This document shows positions 36,576-44,363 of a DNA stretch of 44,363 bases, in pieces. The position numbers and the translations under genes are program-made. This stretch comes from Paracoccaceae bacterium (GTDB lineage Bacteria; Pseudomonadota; Alphaproteobacteria; Rhodobacterales; Rhodobacteraceae). The notes under the pieces are model-generated. The model worked only from the letters and a program-made list of their open reading frames with translations, did not search any database and had not been told where the DNA came from. How positions within the stretch are numbered: position 1 is the stretch's first letter; every line of letters starts with the position of its first letter. The DNA is taken from positions 1 through 44,363 of the forward strand of contig JAPOOS010000210.1 of NCBI GenBank assembly GCA_026713305.1. Direction: 5' to 3'.

Positions 36576-38036
36576 TTGGAAAACCTGTCTGACGGCGGCC
36601 ATGATTCGGCAGCGGGAAATGCACAGCGGTTTCGGCCGTTTGAAACGAACTTGGACAGGGAAGCGGCAACCCGCGTTCTGCGCGATGCCTCGATCGGCAG
36701 CGACGATTGCGAGCTGTTCCTCGAAAGGCAGCGTTCGGAACATCTCCTGTACGATGACAATCGGGTCAAGTCCGCAAGTTACAGCGCCCATGAGGGTTTT
36801 GGCTTGCGCGTCGTCCGCCAGGCCACGGCCGGATATGCGCATGCCAGTGAGATTTCCGAAAAGGCGCTGAAAAAGGCCGCGGCAACAGCGAGGCTGGCGG
36901 CCAGGGACGGTGGAGGCACGCTGGATGTCCCGCCGCGTTCCGCCGACAGGCGTCTGTACGCGGCTCGGGATCCCGTTGCCGAAGCGGCGTTTTCCGAGCG
37001 GGTCGAGCTTTTGGAGGAAATCAACAGTTTTGTCCGCCAACTCGACAACCGAGTGGTGCAGGTCACGGCCAACATTGCCACATCCTTTCAGGAAATCGAG
37101 ATCTTGAGACCGGATGGTCATCAGGTCGGCGACGTCAGGCCTATGGCGCGTTGCTCGATTTCGGTGATTCTCCTCGAAAACGGCCGCCGGGAAAGTGGAT
37201 ATTCGGGGCACGGAGGACGCGTTTCCGCATCCTCGATCATGCAGCGTGATTCATGGCAGGAGCTGGCCAGGGAGGCCGTGCGGATTGCCGGCGTCAACCT
37301 GCGTTCGGAAGCGGCGCCGGCCGGAGTGTATGACGTGGCGCTGGGGCCAGGCTGGCCGGGAATTCTTTTGCACGAAGCCATTGGCCACGGACTGGAGGGG
37401 GACTTCAACCGGAAGGGAGTGTCGGCGTTTTCGAATCTGATGGGCAGGCGCGTTGCCGCCAAGGGCGTCACCGTTCTCGACGACGGATCGATCAAGGACC
37501 GGCGCGGCTCAATCACGATAGACGACGAGGGAACGCCCGGCCAGCGCAACACGCTGATCGAAGACGGCATTCTCGTCAAGTTCATGCAGGACAGGCAAAA
37601 CGCCCGCCTGACCGGCAACAGGCCAACCGGCAACGGCAGGCGACAATCCTACGCTCATGCGCCGATGCCGCGAATGACAAACACCTTCATGCTCCCAGGA
37701 GATGCCGATCCCGAGGACATCATCAAGGAGGTTCGGGACGGCGTGTATGCAGTGGGGTTCGGCGGCGGTCAGGTGGACATAACCAACGGCAAGTTCGTGT
37801 TCTCTTGCACGGAGGCCTACCGGGTTCGGAACGGCAAAGTTGGCGCGCCAATTCGCAACGCGACATTGATTGGCGACGGTCCGAGCGCTCTGACCAGAAT
37901 TCGAGCGGTCGGAAACGACCTGGGGCTTGACCCCGGCATCGGCAACTGCGGCAAGAACGGCCAGTGGGTTCCGGTCGGCGTTGGGTTGCCAACCACGTTG
38001 ATTGGAGGACTGACGGTCGGAGGAAGCTCGGAATAG
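36576..38036 (+). CDS. tldD: Metalloprotease TldD
   Basis: About 486 residues of the TldD/PmbA family, which forms a heterodimeric zinc protease with TldE/PmbA that trims small proteins and peptides. The active-site motif is LLHEAIGHGLEGDF (HExxxH). Other features are SVILLENGRRESGYSGHGGR, MPRMTNTFMLPGD and the conserved end GNCGKNGQWVPVGVGLPTTLIGGLTVGG. The start is a TTG with GAGGAGG 8 nt upstream. The 33-residue extension in the ORF track overlaps ilvC and is unlikely. PmbA is not in the window. Confidence 0.94.
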   Translation: MENLSDGGHDSAAGNAQRFRPFETNLDREAATRVLRDASIGSDDCELFLERQRSEHLLYDDNRVKSASYSAHEGFGLRVVRQATAGYAHASEISEKALKKAAATARLAARDGGGTLDVPPRSADRRLYAARDPVAEAAFSERVELLEEINSFVRQLDNRVVQVTANIATSFQEIEILRPDGHQVGDVRPMARCSISVILLENGRRESGYSGHGGRVSASSIMQRDSWQELAREAVRIAGVNLRSEAAPAGVYDVALGPGWPGILLHEAIGHGLEGDFNRKGVSAFSNLMGRRVAAKGVTVLDDGSIKDRRGSITIDDEGTPGQRNTLIEDGILVKFMQDRQNARLTGNRPTGNGRRQSYAHAPMPRMTNTFMLPGDADPEDIIKEVRDGVYAVGFGGGQVDITNGKFVFSCTEAYRVRNGKVGAPIRNATLIGDGPSALTRIRAVGNDLGLDPGIGNCGKNGQWVPVGVGLPTTLIGGLTVGGSSE

Positions 38037-38075
38037 CAGGCCCGCGACCTCCGCGTGGCGGGTTGAGGCGAATTG

Positions 38076-38100
38076 GGATGCCTACCGGGCATCCTTCTTT
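38076..38100. terminator. Hairpin between convergent tldD and carA
   Basis: GGATGCC-TACCG-GGCATCC forms a 7-bp stem, followed on the plus strand by TTCTTT. That fits a weak intrinsic terminator for tldD. The same stem overlaps the carA stop codon (the TAG lies in its loop). On the minus strand no T-run follows, so termination of carA by it is doubtful. Confidence 0.45.
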
Positions 38101-39314
38101 CGATCACGCATCAGGCGCGAGAAATCTCTGAAGAGATAGTGGCAGTCCTGCGGACCTGGGCTTGCCTCCGGATGAAACTGCACCGAGAAGACCGGCTTGT
38201 CCCTGACACACAGGCCGCAGTTGGTGCCGTCGAAAAGCGAAACATGAGTTTCCAGCACGTTGGAAGGCAATGTGTCTCGATCGACTGCAAATCCGTGGTT
38301 CATGGAGGTGATTTCAACCTTTCCCGTGCGGATGTCCTTCACCGGATGGTTGGCGCCGTGATGCCCATGGTTCATCTTGACGGTATTGCCGCCGAGAGCC
38401 AGCGCCAGCATCTGGTGACCAAGGCAAATGCCGAACACCGGAATGTCCGAACGATCGATCACTTCCCTTATCATTGGCACGGCATAGGCGCCGGTTGCGG
38501 CAGGGTCGCCTGGACCGTTTGACAGGAAAAGCCCGTCTGGTTCCAGTCGCAGAATGTCGTCCGCCGATGAATCCGCCGTCACAACCTTTGTTTCACATCC
38601 GACGGACGACAGGCAGCGCAGGATGTTGTGCTTGGCGCCATAGTCCACGGCTACAACCAGGAAGTCCCGCTCGGGCTCGCTGCGGTATCCCGAGGGCCAT
38701 TTCCAGATTGACTGATTCCATTCGAAGGCCTGCCGACTGGTAACTTGCATAGCCAGGTCCAACCCGAACAATCCCGGAAACCTGTCGAGGTGGGACTTTA
38801 GCAGCGAAAGGTCGAAATTGCCGCCTCGGCTGTGCTCGACAGCAGCGAGCGGCGCTCCCATCTCGCGAATTTTGCGGGTCAGCATCCGGGTGTCCATGCC
38901 AGCGCAGCCAATCAGTCCCTTGCTGGACATCCAGTTGGAAAGGTCAGAGCGTGCCCGCCAGTTCGATCGGCGGGTTGGCAGCAGCCTGGTGATCATGCCC
39001 GCTGCCGCCGGCGACTCCCTTTCCATGTCTTCAAGATTGACGCCCACGTTGCCAATGTGAGGGAATGTGAAGGTGATGATCTGGCCGCAGTAGGAGGGGT
39101 CGGTGAGGATTTCCTGGTAGCCGGTCATTGCGGTGTTGAAACAGAGTTCGCCAACAGCGCAGCCCTCGGCGCCGAACCCCTGGCCCGTCAAGAGCGTGCC
39201 ATCGTCCAGCAACAGACAGGCGGTTGCTTGGTTTGCCTTGCTGTCCTCTTTCTGCAATTTTGTCTCCGCTGCGATGCCTGAAAGCGTACCAACCACCACG
39301 GGTGTGGCCTGCAT
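38082..39314 (-). CDS. carA: Carbamoyl-phosphate synthase small (glutaminase) subunit
   Basis: Hydrolyses glutamine and passes ammonia to CarB for arginine and pyrimidine synthesis, 410 residues. The N-terminal CPSase_sm domain shows LLDDGTLLTGQGFGAEG, GELCFNTAMTGYQEILTDPSY and GQIITFTFPHIGNVG. The class I amidotransferase domain has FLSNGPGDPA, the nucleophile Cys in VFGICLGHQML, and the His-Glu pair in VQFHPEASPGP. The start ATG at 39314 lacks a strong Shine-Dalgarno sequence. carB is outside the window. The gene diverges from the GatB/YqeY gene, an arrangement I recall from other alphaproteobacteria. Confidence 0.96.
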   Translation of the reverse strand: MQATPVVVGTLSGIAAETKLQKEDSKANQATACLLLDDGTLLTGQGFGAEGCAVGELCFNTAMTGYQEILTDPSYCGQIITFTFPHIGNVGVNLEDMERESPAAAGMITRLLPTRRSNWRARSDLSNWMSSKGLIGCAGMDTRMLTRKIREMGAPLAAVEHSRGGNFDLSLLKSHLDRFPGLFGLDLAMQVTSRQAFEWNQSIWKWPSGYRSEPERDFLVVAVDYGAKHNILRCLSSVGCETKVVTADSSADDILRLEPDGLFLSNGPGDPAATGAYAVPMIREVIDRSDIPVFGICLGHQMLALALGGNTVKMNHGHHGANHPVKDIRTGKVEITSMNHGFAVDRDTLPSNVLETHVSLFDGTNCGLCVRDKPVFSVQFHPEASPGPQDCHYLFRDFSRLMRDRKKDAR

Positions 39315-39389
39315 GCCCGTGACGGGAACGGCCGTCGGTCAGATAGGACGGCAAGACCGGCAGTGCCCTCGGCATGAATGTACGAACCT

Positions 39390-39418
39390 GCCATAGTCTA
39401 GACCGGCGGCGCTGGCAA
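39390..39418 (-). promoter_or_regulatory. Candidate carA promoter
   Basis: On the minus strand TTGCCA (5 of 6 to the -35 consensus) is followed after 17 nt by TATGGC. The start site would be about 70 nt before the carA ATG. Confidence 0.4.
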
Positions 39419-39651
39419 TGTTGCTGCCACTTGAAACTGTCGATTCTGCACTATCTCAACGATGGAAGAAGTCATCGGTTGCTTCGGCGGGAATTGACGA
39501 CTGAAAGTCGCCGGGCATGAATGGGGTCATTGCACCATGGCAGGGACGGACAGGCACAAAGGCCAAATCCTTCAACAGCGGGGCCATGGCGCTTCCCAAA
39601 GGACAACGGTGTTGGCACAAATTGGAATTGCCGGCGGCCTTCCGATTGGGC

Positions 39652-39679
39652 TTGAACTATTAAACGCATTTAGTAGTAT
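39652..39679 (+). promoter_or_regulatory. Candidate promoter of the GatB/YqeY gene
   Basis: TTGAAC, a 16-nt A/T-rich spacer, and TAGTAT. This is the most A/T-rich patch of the intergenic region. It lies about 280 nt upstream of the gene, so a long leader or another promoter is possible. Confidence 0.3.
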
Positions 39680-39961
39680 GTCCGTCAGGCGATTTGGTTG
39701 TCCGTGGCAGGGAGGAAATGTCCCATCAGGGAACGGCAGTTCCAGACATGAGAGTGCCTTTCTCAACGTTCTCGGGGCGAATTGCGGAAAACTGCGCTGA
39801 ATGTCGGGCACAAATGCAAAGTGGTCCGGCAATACGAGGTGAGTTCAGTTTGGTAGTTCGATTTCGCAACGGGACATTGTTGTTCGTACCGGTTTTCGGT
39901 TTCCTCAACTGATGCGAACTTTCCGCGAGCAAACCTATGGAAAGAGGTGAAAGCCAATTTT

Positions 39962-40435
39962 ATGGGGGCAATAAGAGAAAGAATAGAAACTGCACTTCGT
40001 GAGGCCGAGCAGGAAGACGACAAGGACCGAACTGCCGTGCTCAGGCTTATCAACGCGGCGATTCTGGACAAGGATTTCACCGAACGGAGCAGGGGAAATC
40101 AGGAAGGCATCACAGACTCGGTGATCTGCGACATTCTGCGGCAGATGCGTCACCAGCGATTGAACAGCGCCAAGCGCCATGACGAGAACTGGCAGGTGGA
40201 GCTGGCCGAACGGCATAGGCAGGGAGCTCGGGTCATAGACGGCTTGCTGCCGCGACAATTGACGCAGTCCGAGCACCGGCAGGCTGTATCCGAGGTAATC
40301 AGCGAGATTGGCGCAACCGGCATCCGCGACCGCGGCAGAGTCATTAGGGTACTGCGCGTGCGCTTCAGCGAAAGGCTGGATTTTGACGCAACCGGAAAGC
40401 TGGTTGACGATGCCCTGAGCCTTCCTTCGAAGTAG
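39962..40435 (+). CDS. GatB/YqeY domain-containing protein
   Basis: A small cytoplasmic helical protein of 157 residues. The family start pattern is IRERIETALREAEQEDDKDRTAVLRLINAAI. It continues with DILRQMRHQRLNSAKRHDE and GLLPRQLTQSEHRQAVSEVISEIGA. The fold resembles the tail of the GatB amidotransferase subunit and is thought to bind tRNA. Its cellular role is not settled. The ATG at 39962 matches the family start. The ORF-track GTG at 39947 sits directly against GGAAAGAG and would add five residues. In related genomes the next gene is often dnaG, which is absent here. Confidence 0.9.
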   Translation: MGAIRERIETALREAEQEDDKDRTAVLRLINAAILDKDFTERSRGNQEGITDSVICDILRQMRHQRLNSAKRHDENWQVELAERHRQGARVIDGLLPRQLTQSEHRQAVSEVISEIGATGIRDRGRVIRVLRVRFSERLDFDATGKLVDDALSLPSK

Positions 40436-40712
40436 CCCGCGGCGAGTTGACAGCCCAAAGGTCTCCGACACGTAGCCCACAACCATTCCGAGACACTCAC
40501 ACCACGCAGTTGAGATTCCTTGATCCGGCTGGGCCCAATTGGTCCCGGGCCAGCCACGTTCGGCGTTTGTATCCCACATTGGTTCGGGTCATTTGAAGGA
40601 AAGGCTTTTTCCTCGACGGCTTGCGCCCGAAAGTGCAGCGTCTGGTTCTTCCCCAAACACACAATCAACAATGCCGCCTGCCCCTCTTCGTGCCTCCGCA
40701 GGAAGGGTCGCC
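40436..40712. other. Short stretch before the defence-locus remnant
   Basis: No recognisable coding homology. By position it could once have held the preceding genes of the restriction-modification locus or the missing N-terminal part of the ATP-binding protein, but I could not match any of it. Confidence 0.3.
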
Positions 40713-41711
40713 GGTCCGCTTCCCGCACAGATCGCGGCCGCAGTCCAGTTCGTCGTTCGAAACATGCGCGTTTCTGCGCGCAAGACTCCGGAACGCGAGG
40801 ACGCTTCCCAGTACAGTGGAGCCGCGGTGTTTGAAGCGGTGGTCAACGCGGTCGCGCACCGCGACTACTCCATGTCTTCGCGGAGGATCCGGCTGTCCAT
40901 GTTCAAGGACCGTCTTGAGATCGATTCGCCCGGTCAGCTACCCAACGGCATGACCATCGAAGGCATGGAGGCCAGTCAGGCCACCCGTAATGAAGCAATT
41001 GTTTCCGTTTTCGCTCGCATCCCCGTCGCCAACGTGGCGGGGTCAGGCAATCGCAGGTATCTGATGGAACGCCGAGGGGGCGGCGTGTCGATTATCCGCA
41101 AGGAAACCGAAGAAGCCACTGGTTTGCAGCCGAAATACGAAATGATTGATGAATCGAGCTTGGCGCTCAGCATCCCTGCTGCGAAGCTGGAGCTTGTTCC
41201 CGCCGACGCGACGGTCACGGTGCATTCTGAAGGTGAGCCTGTCGCCGGCATAGAGGTTCTCGCGGTCTTTCCCAACAAAACCTGGGTGCAGGCGATCACC
41301 GACGAGGAGGGTGATGCGGCTCTGGACCTTTACACGACACATCTGCCGATGACGATCTATGCCGCTGGGCCCGCCTATGCGGCCGGACTGGAGCAAGGGT
41401 GGACGCCCAATCAGGGTGGTCTACTGCTCGAACTCAAACCGCTTGAATCCGGTGGTGCAGCCATTTTCGCCCAGAACTCGGGGCACCTTCCTGGCTTGCG
41501 CGGCCGGCTGGAGCCAATTCGCGACACTTCCGACCGGACCTACCTGTACGCCGAAAACGTCGCCATCAACGAGGGGCGGCAACAGCCAGCGGCGTTTCGG
41601 CTCGGCAATCCGATTCGACTGACGGACGCCCATGGTTCGGAATTGTCGGTCACCATTGTGGACATCCTTGGCCGGTCTTCCTTGATCGAATACCAACCAT
41701 TCAAACCGTGA
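40713..41711 (+). pseudogene. N-terminally truncated schlafen/AlbA_2-type ATP-binding protein
   Basis: The readable part begins at GPLPAQIAAAVQFVVRNM and continues with REDASQYSGAAVFEAVVNAVAHRDYSMSS, IDSPGQLPNGMTIEGM and RRYLMERRGGGVSII. This is the C-terminal ATP-binding half (HATPase_c_4 type) of 'putative DNA-binding domain/ATP-binding' proteins. It is followed by a beta-rich carboxypeptidase-regulatory-like segment (VHSEGEPVAGIEVLAVFPNKTW) and a conserved end (GRSSLIEY). The N-terminal AlbA_2/schlafen-like domain expected before it is missing. The ORF-track sequence upstream (40539-40712) shows no homology. The surviving reading frame is intact for about 330 codons, so the truncation may be recent. 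Such genes are often found inside type I restriction-modification operons, next to hsdR. Confidence 0.78.
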
Positions 41712-41787
41712 TGGTCGGCGACTCCCTAATTTGCACCAAGAGCCTGCATTGCGGCTTCGAATTCTGCGCCGCCTTCCGAATTGACCG

Positions 41788-41993
41788 GTCGAGGAGAATC
41801 GCCGCCTGCACCGGTACCTGGTCGAGGGTGTGCCCGTGGAGTTTCCCGGGAAGATGGCAGCATCGGCTGCGATGCCGCCCCGCTGATCGACTTCGCCTAC
41901 GCCGTTGCCAATGACTGGCTTGCGCTAAGCCAGTTTAGGGTGATCGAGGAACAGAACAACCGTCGGGCGGATGTTCTGTTGTTTGTCAACGGC
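41788..41993 (+). pseudogene. hsdR: Fragment of type I restriction enzyme R subunit (hsdR), frameshifted
   Basis: Two adjacent frames give consecutive pieces of the HsdR N-terminal nuclease region. The first is ENRRLHRYLVEGVPVEFP (from 41794). After a frame change at about 41848-41850 it continues as EDGSIGCDAAPLIDFAYAVANDWLAL and then FRVIEEQNNRRADVLLFVNG. This matches the family pattern 'H-YL--GV-VE---DG-----LIDF---NDWLA-NQF-VIE--NRRPD-V-FVNG'. An in-frame TGA precedes the fragment. The match stops at FVNG, about 4 nt from the coxA stop codon on the other strand, and the rest of hsdR (motor domains) is gone. It is not functional. Confidence 0.78.
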
Positions 41994-41996
41994 CCG

Positions 41997-43670
41997 CTAG
42001 TGCTGCGGATACCTGTCCCAAAGTTCACGTTCCGGGAGTGTTTCGTACGTATGGTGAGGCGGTGGGTTGGAGTGTATCCATTCCATTGAATCCGCGTGCT
42101 TGCCCCAGTAGGCCGGCTCCTCGACCCTCCTTCCGTAGAGCAATGTGTAGGCGATCACTCCAATGAAGAACACGAAGGAACCAAACGACAGGAATGCCCC
42201 CAACGACGAAATCTGGTTCCACAGGGCAAACGCCTCCGGGTAGTCGATGTAGCGCCGCGGCATGCCTTGGCGACCCAGAAAATGCTGCGGAAAGAAGGTT
42301 AGGTTGGATCCGATGAACATCGTCCAGAAGTGCAGCTTTCCTGCCCACTCGGGATATTGCCGACCGGACATCTTTCCAATCCAATAGTAGATGCCGGCGA
42401 AAATGCAGAACACAGCCCCCAGCGACATTACGTAGTGGAAATGGGCCACAACATAATAGGTGTCGTGGTAGGCGCGGTCCAAACCCGCCTGACTCAAGAT
42501 TATTCCGGTTACGCCGCCTAGGGTGAACAGGAAAAGGAAGCCAAACGCCCAGAGCATCGGGGTCTTGAATTCAACCGAACCACCCCACATTGTGGCGATC
42601 CAGGAAAATATCTTTATGCCGGTTGGAACGGCGATGACCATCGTTGCCAGCATGAAGTAGGATTGCTGGGTCAGGCTCATTCCAACTGTGTACATGTGGT
42701 GGGCCCACACGACAAAGCCCAGCGCGCCAATGGCAACCATTGCGTAGACCATCGGCAGATAGCCGAAGATCGGCTTTTTCGAAAAAGTCGCGATCACGTG
42801 GGAGATTATGCCGAATCCCGGCACGATAATTATGTAGACTTCGGGATGCCCGAAAAACCACAGCAGGTGTTGGTAGAGAATTGGATCTCCGCCGCCCGCC
42901 GCATCGAAGAAAGTCGTTCCAAAGTTGCGGTCGGTCAACAGCATCGTGATGGCGCCGGCCAAGACAGGAAGAGACAGAAGTATCAGCCAGCCGGTCACAA
43001 AAATCGACCACGCAAACAGGGGCACCTTGTGCAAGGTCATGCCTGGCGCGCGCATGTTCAGGAACGTGGTGATCATGTTGACAGCGCCAAGAATCGACGA
43101 GGCGCCCGAGACATGCACCGCAAATATGGCCAAGTCCATCGACATGCCGGCTTCACGCGTCGAGAGTGGGGCGTAGAGCACCCAGCCGACGCCGGAGCCG
43201 GTTTGGCCGTTCCCTCCCGGAGCCAGGACGGAGGCTATCGCCAGGCACGAACCCGCGACAAACATCCAGTAGCTCAGATTGTTGAGGCGTGGAAACGCCA
43301 TGTCGGGCGCGCCGATCATCAGCGGCATGAAGTAATTCCCAAAGCCACCGAACAGCGCCGGAATGACCACAAAGAACATCATCAGGATGCCGTGACCGGT
43401 GATCAGAACGTTCCACAGATGACCGTTGGGCGTGCAGTCTTCGACTGCTGCGGCAATGAGGCCGGCGCCTTCCAGGCACATGTATTGCACTCCGGGCTGG
43501 TACAGCTCCATGCGCATGTAGACTGTGAACAGAACTGAGACGAATCCGACAAGTGCGGCGGTCACGATGTATAGGATTCCAATGTCCTTGTGGTTCGTCG
43601 ACATGAACCATCTGGTAAAGAAACCAACGTGTTCGTGATGCTCGTCAGCGCGCGCTGTAATGTCCGCCAT
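41997..43670 (-). CDS. ctaD: Cytochrome c oxidase subunit I (aa3 type)
   Basis: The catalytic subunit of the terminal oxidase, 557 residues with twelve predicted membrane helices. The heme a ligand is in [11 protein letters not shown]. CuB and the cross-linked Tyr are in [13 protein letters not shown], two CuB His in [10 protein letters not shown], and the heme a3 and a ligands in [35 protein letters not shown] belongs to the D proton channel. The Glu in GHPEVY makes it an A1-type oxidase. The ATG at 43670 has GAAAGGG about 6 nt upstream. coxB, coxC and ctaB are not adjacent, so the gene is transcribed apart from the other oxidase subunits. Its stop codon abuts the hsdR fragment. Confidence 0.97.
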   Translation of the reverse strand: MADITARADEHHEHVGFFTRWFMSTNHKDIGILYIVTAALVGFVSVLFTVYMRMELYQPGVQYMCLEGAGLIAAAVEDCTPNGHLWNVLITGHGILMMFFVVIPALFGGFGNYFMPLMIGAPDMAFPRLNNLSYWMFVAGSCLAIASVLAPGGNGQTGSGVGWVLYAPLSTREAGMSMDLAIFAVHVSGASSILGAVNMITTFLNMRAPGMTLHKVPLFAWSIFVTGWLILLSLPVLAGAITMLLTDRNFGTTFFDAAGGGDPILYQHLLWFFGHPEVYIIIVPGFGIISHVIATFSKKPIFGYLPMVYAMVAIGALGFVVWAHHMYTVGMSLTQQSYFMLATMVIAVPTGIKIFSWIATMWGGSVEFKTPMLWAFGFLFLFTLGGVTGIILSQAGLDRAYHDTYYVVAHFHYVMSLGAVFCIFAGIYYWIGKMSGRQYPEWAGKLHFWTMFIGSNLTFFPQHFLGRQGMPRRYIDYPEAFALWNQISSLGAFLSFGSFVFFIGVIAYTLLYGRRVEEPAYWGKHADSMEWIHSNPPPHHTYETLPERELWDRYPQH

Positions 43671-43739
43671 CGTTGCCCTTTCCTTGGCCTTGCGCAACTC
43701 TAGAGTAGATTCGGGTCTTCCCCCGCCTCATGCGCCTCT

Positions 43740-44363
43740 TTAGCGCAACTGGGCAGAATCCTCAACCTCACGTCGCTCAAATTGGCGCCCCTGGCGGTTC
43801 GCCTGCCTGCTGCACACGGAATCTCCAAATGCGGCGCCGAATGTATCCATGAGCGCCCTGTCCACTTCGCTCATTGACGACTGAACGCCAAGCTCCAGCA
43901 GGCTAGTAGCGGCATATCCCTCCAAACCACAAGCCACAATTCCTTCATAGTGGGACAGGTCCGGATTTACGTTTATGGACATGCCGTGAAAGCTGACCCA
44001 CTTGCGCACCCGGACCCCCAGGGAAGCGATCTTTTTCTCGTTGCCTGGATCCGAACCGACCCAGACTCCAATTCGATCGCTGCAAGTGTGGGATTCCAAT
44101 CCAAGTTCCCCAAGCGCGCCAATCATCCAATGTTCAAGGCACTTGACGAACGCCCGAATGTCGCGTCCCCGCTTCGTCAGGTCGAGCATTACATATACAA
44201 CTCGCTGCCCGGGACCATGGTAGGTGAACTTGCCGCCTCGACCGGTTTTGTGGACGGGCAGAGACGCTGGCTCAAGCAGGTCGCTTGCCCTGGCGCTGGA
44301 ACCGAACGTATAGATCGGTGGATGTTCCAAAAGCCACACTGCTTCGCCGCGCCTCCCAGCGCG
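43740..44363 (-). CDS. lipB: Octanoyltransferase LipB (5' end beyond the window)
   Basis: Transfers octanoyl groups from acyl carrier protein to the lipoyl domains of 2-oxoacid dehydrogenases and the glycine cleavage H protein. The visible 208 residues include VWLLEHPPIYTFG, the conserved GRGGKFTYHGPGQRVVYVMLDL, KIASLGVRVRKWVSFHGMSINVNPDLSHYEGIVACGL with the catalytic Lys and Cys, and SLLELG. The ORF track starts it at a GTG at 44339. The frame stays open to the window edge (EAVWLL... continues upstream), and LipB proteins have about 30 more residues, so the true start lies outside. The C-terminal tail is basic. It is followed by coxA after 69 nt. Confidence 0.94.
   Translation of the reverse strand, partial: RAGRRGEAVWLLEHPPIYTFGSSARASDLLEPASLPVHKTGRGGKFTYHGPGQRVVYVMLDLTKRGRDIRAFVKCLEHWMIGALGELGLESHTCSDRIGVWVGSDPGNEKKIASLGVRVRKWVSFHGMSINVNPDLSHYEGIVACGLEGYAATSLLELGVQSSMSEVDRALMDTFGAAFGDSVCSRQANRQGRQFERREVEDSAQLR

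Larger units (their letters stand above)
39315..39961. other. Divergent carA / GatB-YqeY intergenic region
   Basis: About 650 bp with no convincing ORF. It contains promoter candidates for both directions, listed separately. The remainder shows nothing recognisable. Confidence 0.4.

Overview
The window looks like a chromosomal segment of an alphaproteobacterium with fairly high G+C. The evidence is the two-subunit glycyl-tRNA synthetase genes followed by a pyruvate phosphate dikinase homologue and a SleB-type cell wall hydrolase, carA divergent from a GatB/YqeY gene, an A1-type aerobic cytochrome oxidase subunit I, a UbiH-type hydroxylase, and many ATGA/TGATG stop-start overlaps. The species cannot be named from the sequence alone. 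Non-ATG starts (GTG, TTG) with good Shine-Dalgarno sequences are common.

Layout. (1) 0.2-3.4 kb, minus strand: a small catabolic set made of a Rieske oxygenase, a PcaC-like carboxymuconolactone decarboxylase family protein and an MDR-family oxidoreductase. A tRNA-Ser(GGA) lies just upstream. (2) 4.3-12.0 kb, minus strand: a PLP-dependent desulfhydrase/deaminase-like enzyme, then a complete dipeptide/oligopeptide-type ABC importer (binding protein, two permeases, two ATPases) with a metal-dependent amidohydrolase embedded in it. A perfect 17-bp palindrome upstream may be its operator. (3) 12.2-22.5 kb, minus strand: a tightly coupled run of ribokinase, LacI regulator, a BMP-type (nucleoside-like) ABC importer (binding protein, double ATPase, two permeases), an unrecognised coupled ORF, a glutamine-amidotransferase-fold protein, an alpha/beta hydrolase and an acetamidase/formamidase. 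Blocks 1-3 together look like an uptake-and-catabolism island with two ABC importers and at least seven soluble enzymes. Its substrate cannot be read from the sequence. (4) 22.5-23.9 kb: a secreted trypsin-fold protein that has lost its catalytic His and Ser. (5) 24.8-38.0 kb, plus strand: housekeeping genes glyQ, glyS, a ppdK homologue with an eroded ATP-grasp domain, sleB-type hydrolase, glmM, ubiH-like, ilvC and tldD. (6) carA (minus) and the GatB/YqeY gene (plus) diverge at 39.3-40.4 kb. (7) 40.7-42.0 kb: remains of a type I restriction-modification locus, namely a schlafen/AlbA_2-type ATP-binding protein lacking its N-terminus and a frameshifted hsdR N-terminal fragment that abuts the coxA stop codon. 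(8) coxA and a lipB cut by the window edge (minus).

Several gaps of 0.4-1 kb hold no recognisable gene. Together with the degraded defence locus, the catalytically dead protease and the eroded PPDK domain, they suggest ongoing gene decay. The most interesting items are the pseudoprotease, the atypical PPDK, the defence-locus scar, and the two-transporter island with its coupled orphan ORF and candidate operators.
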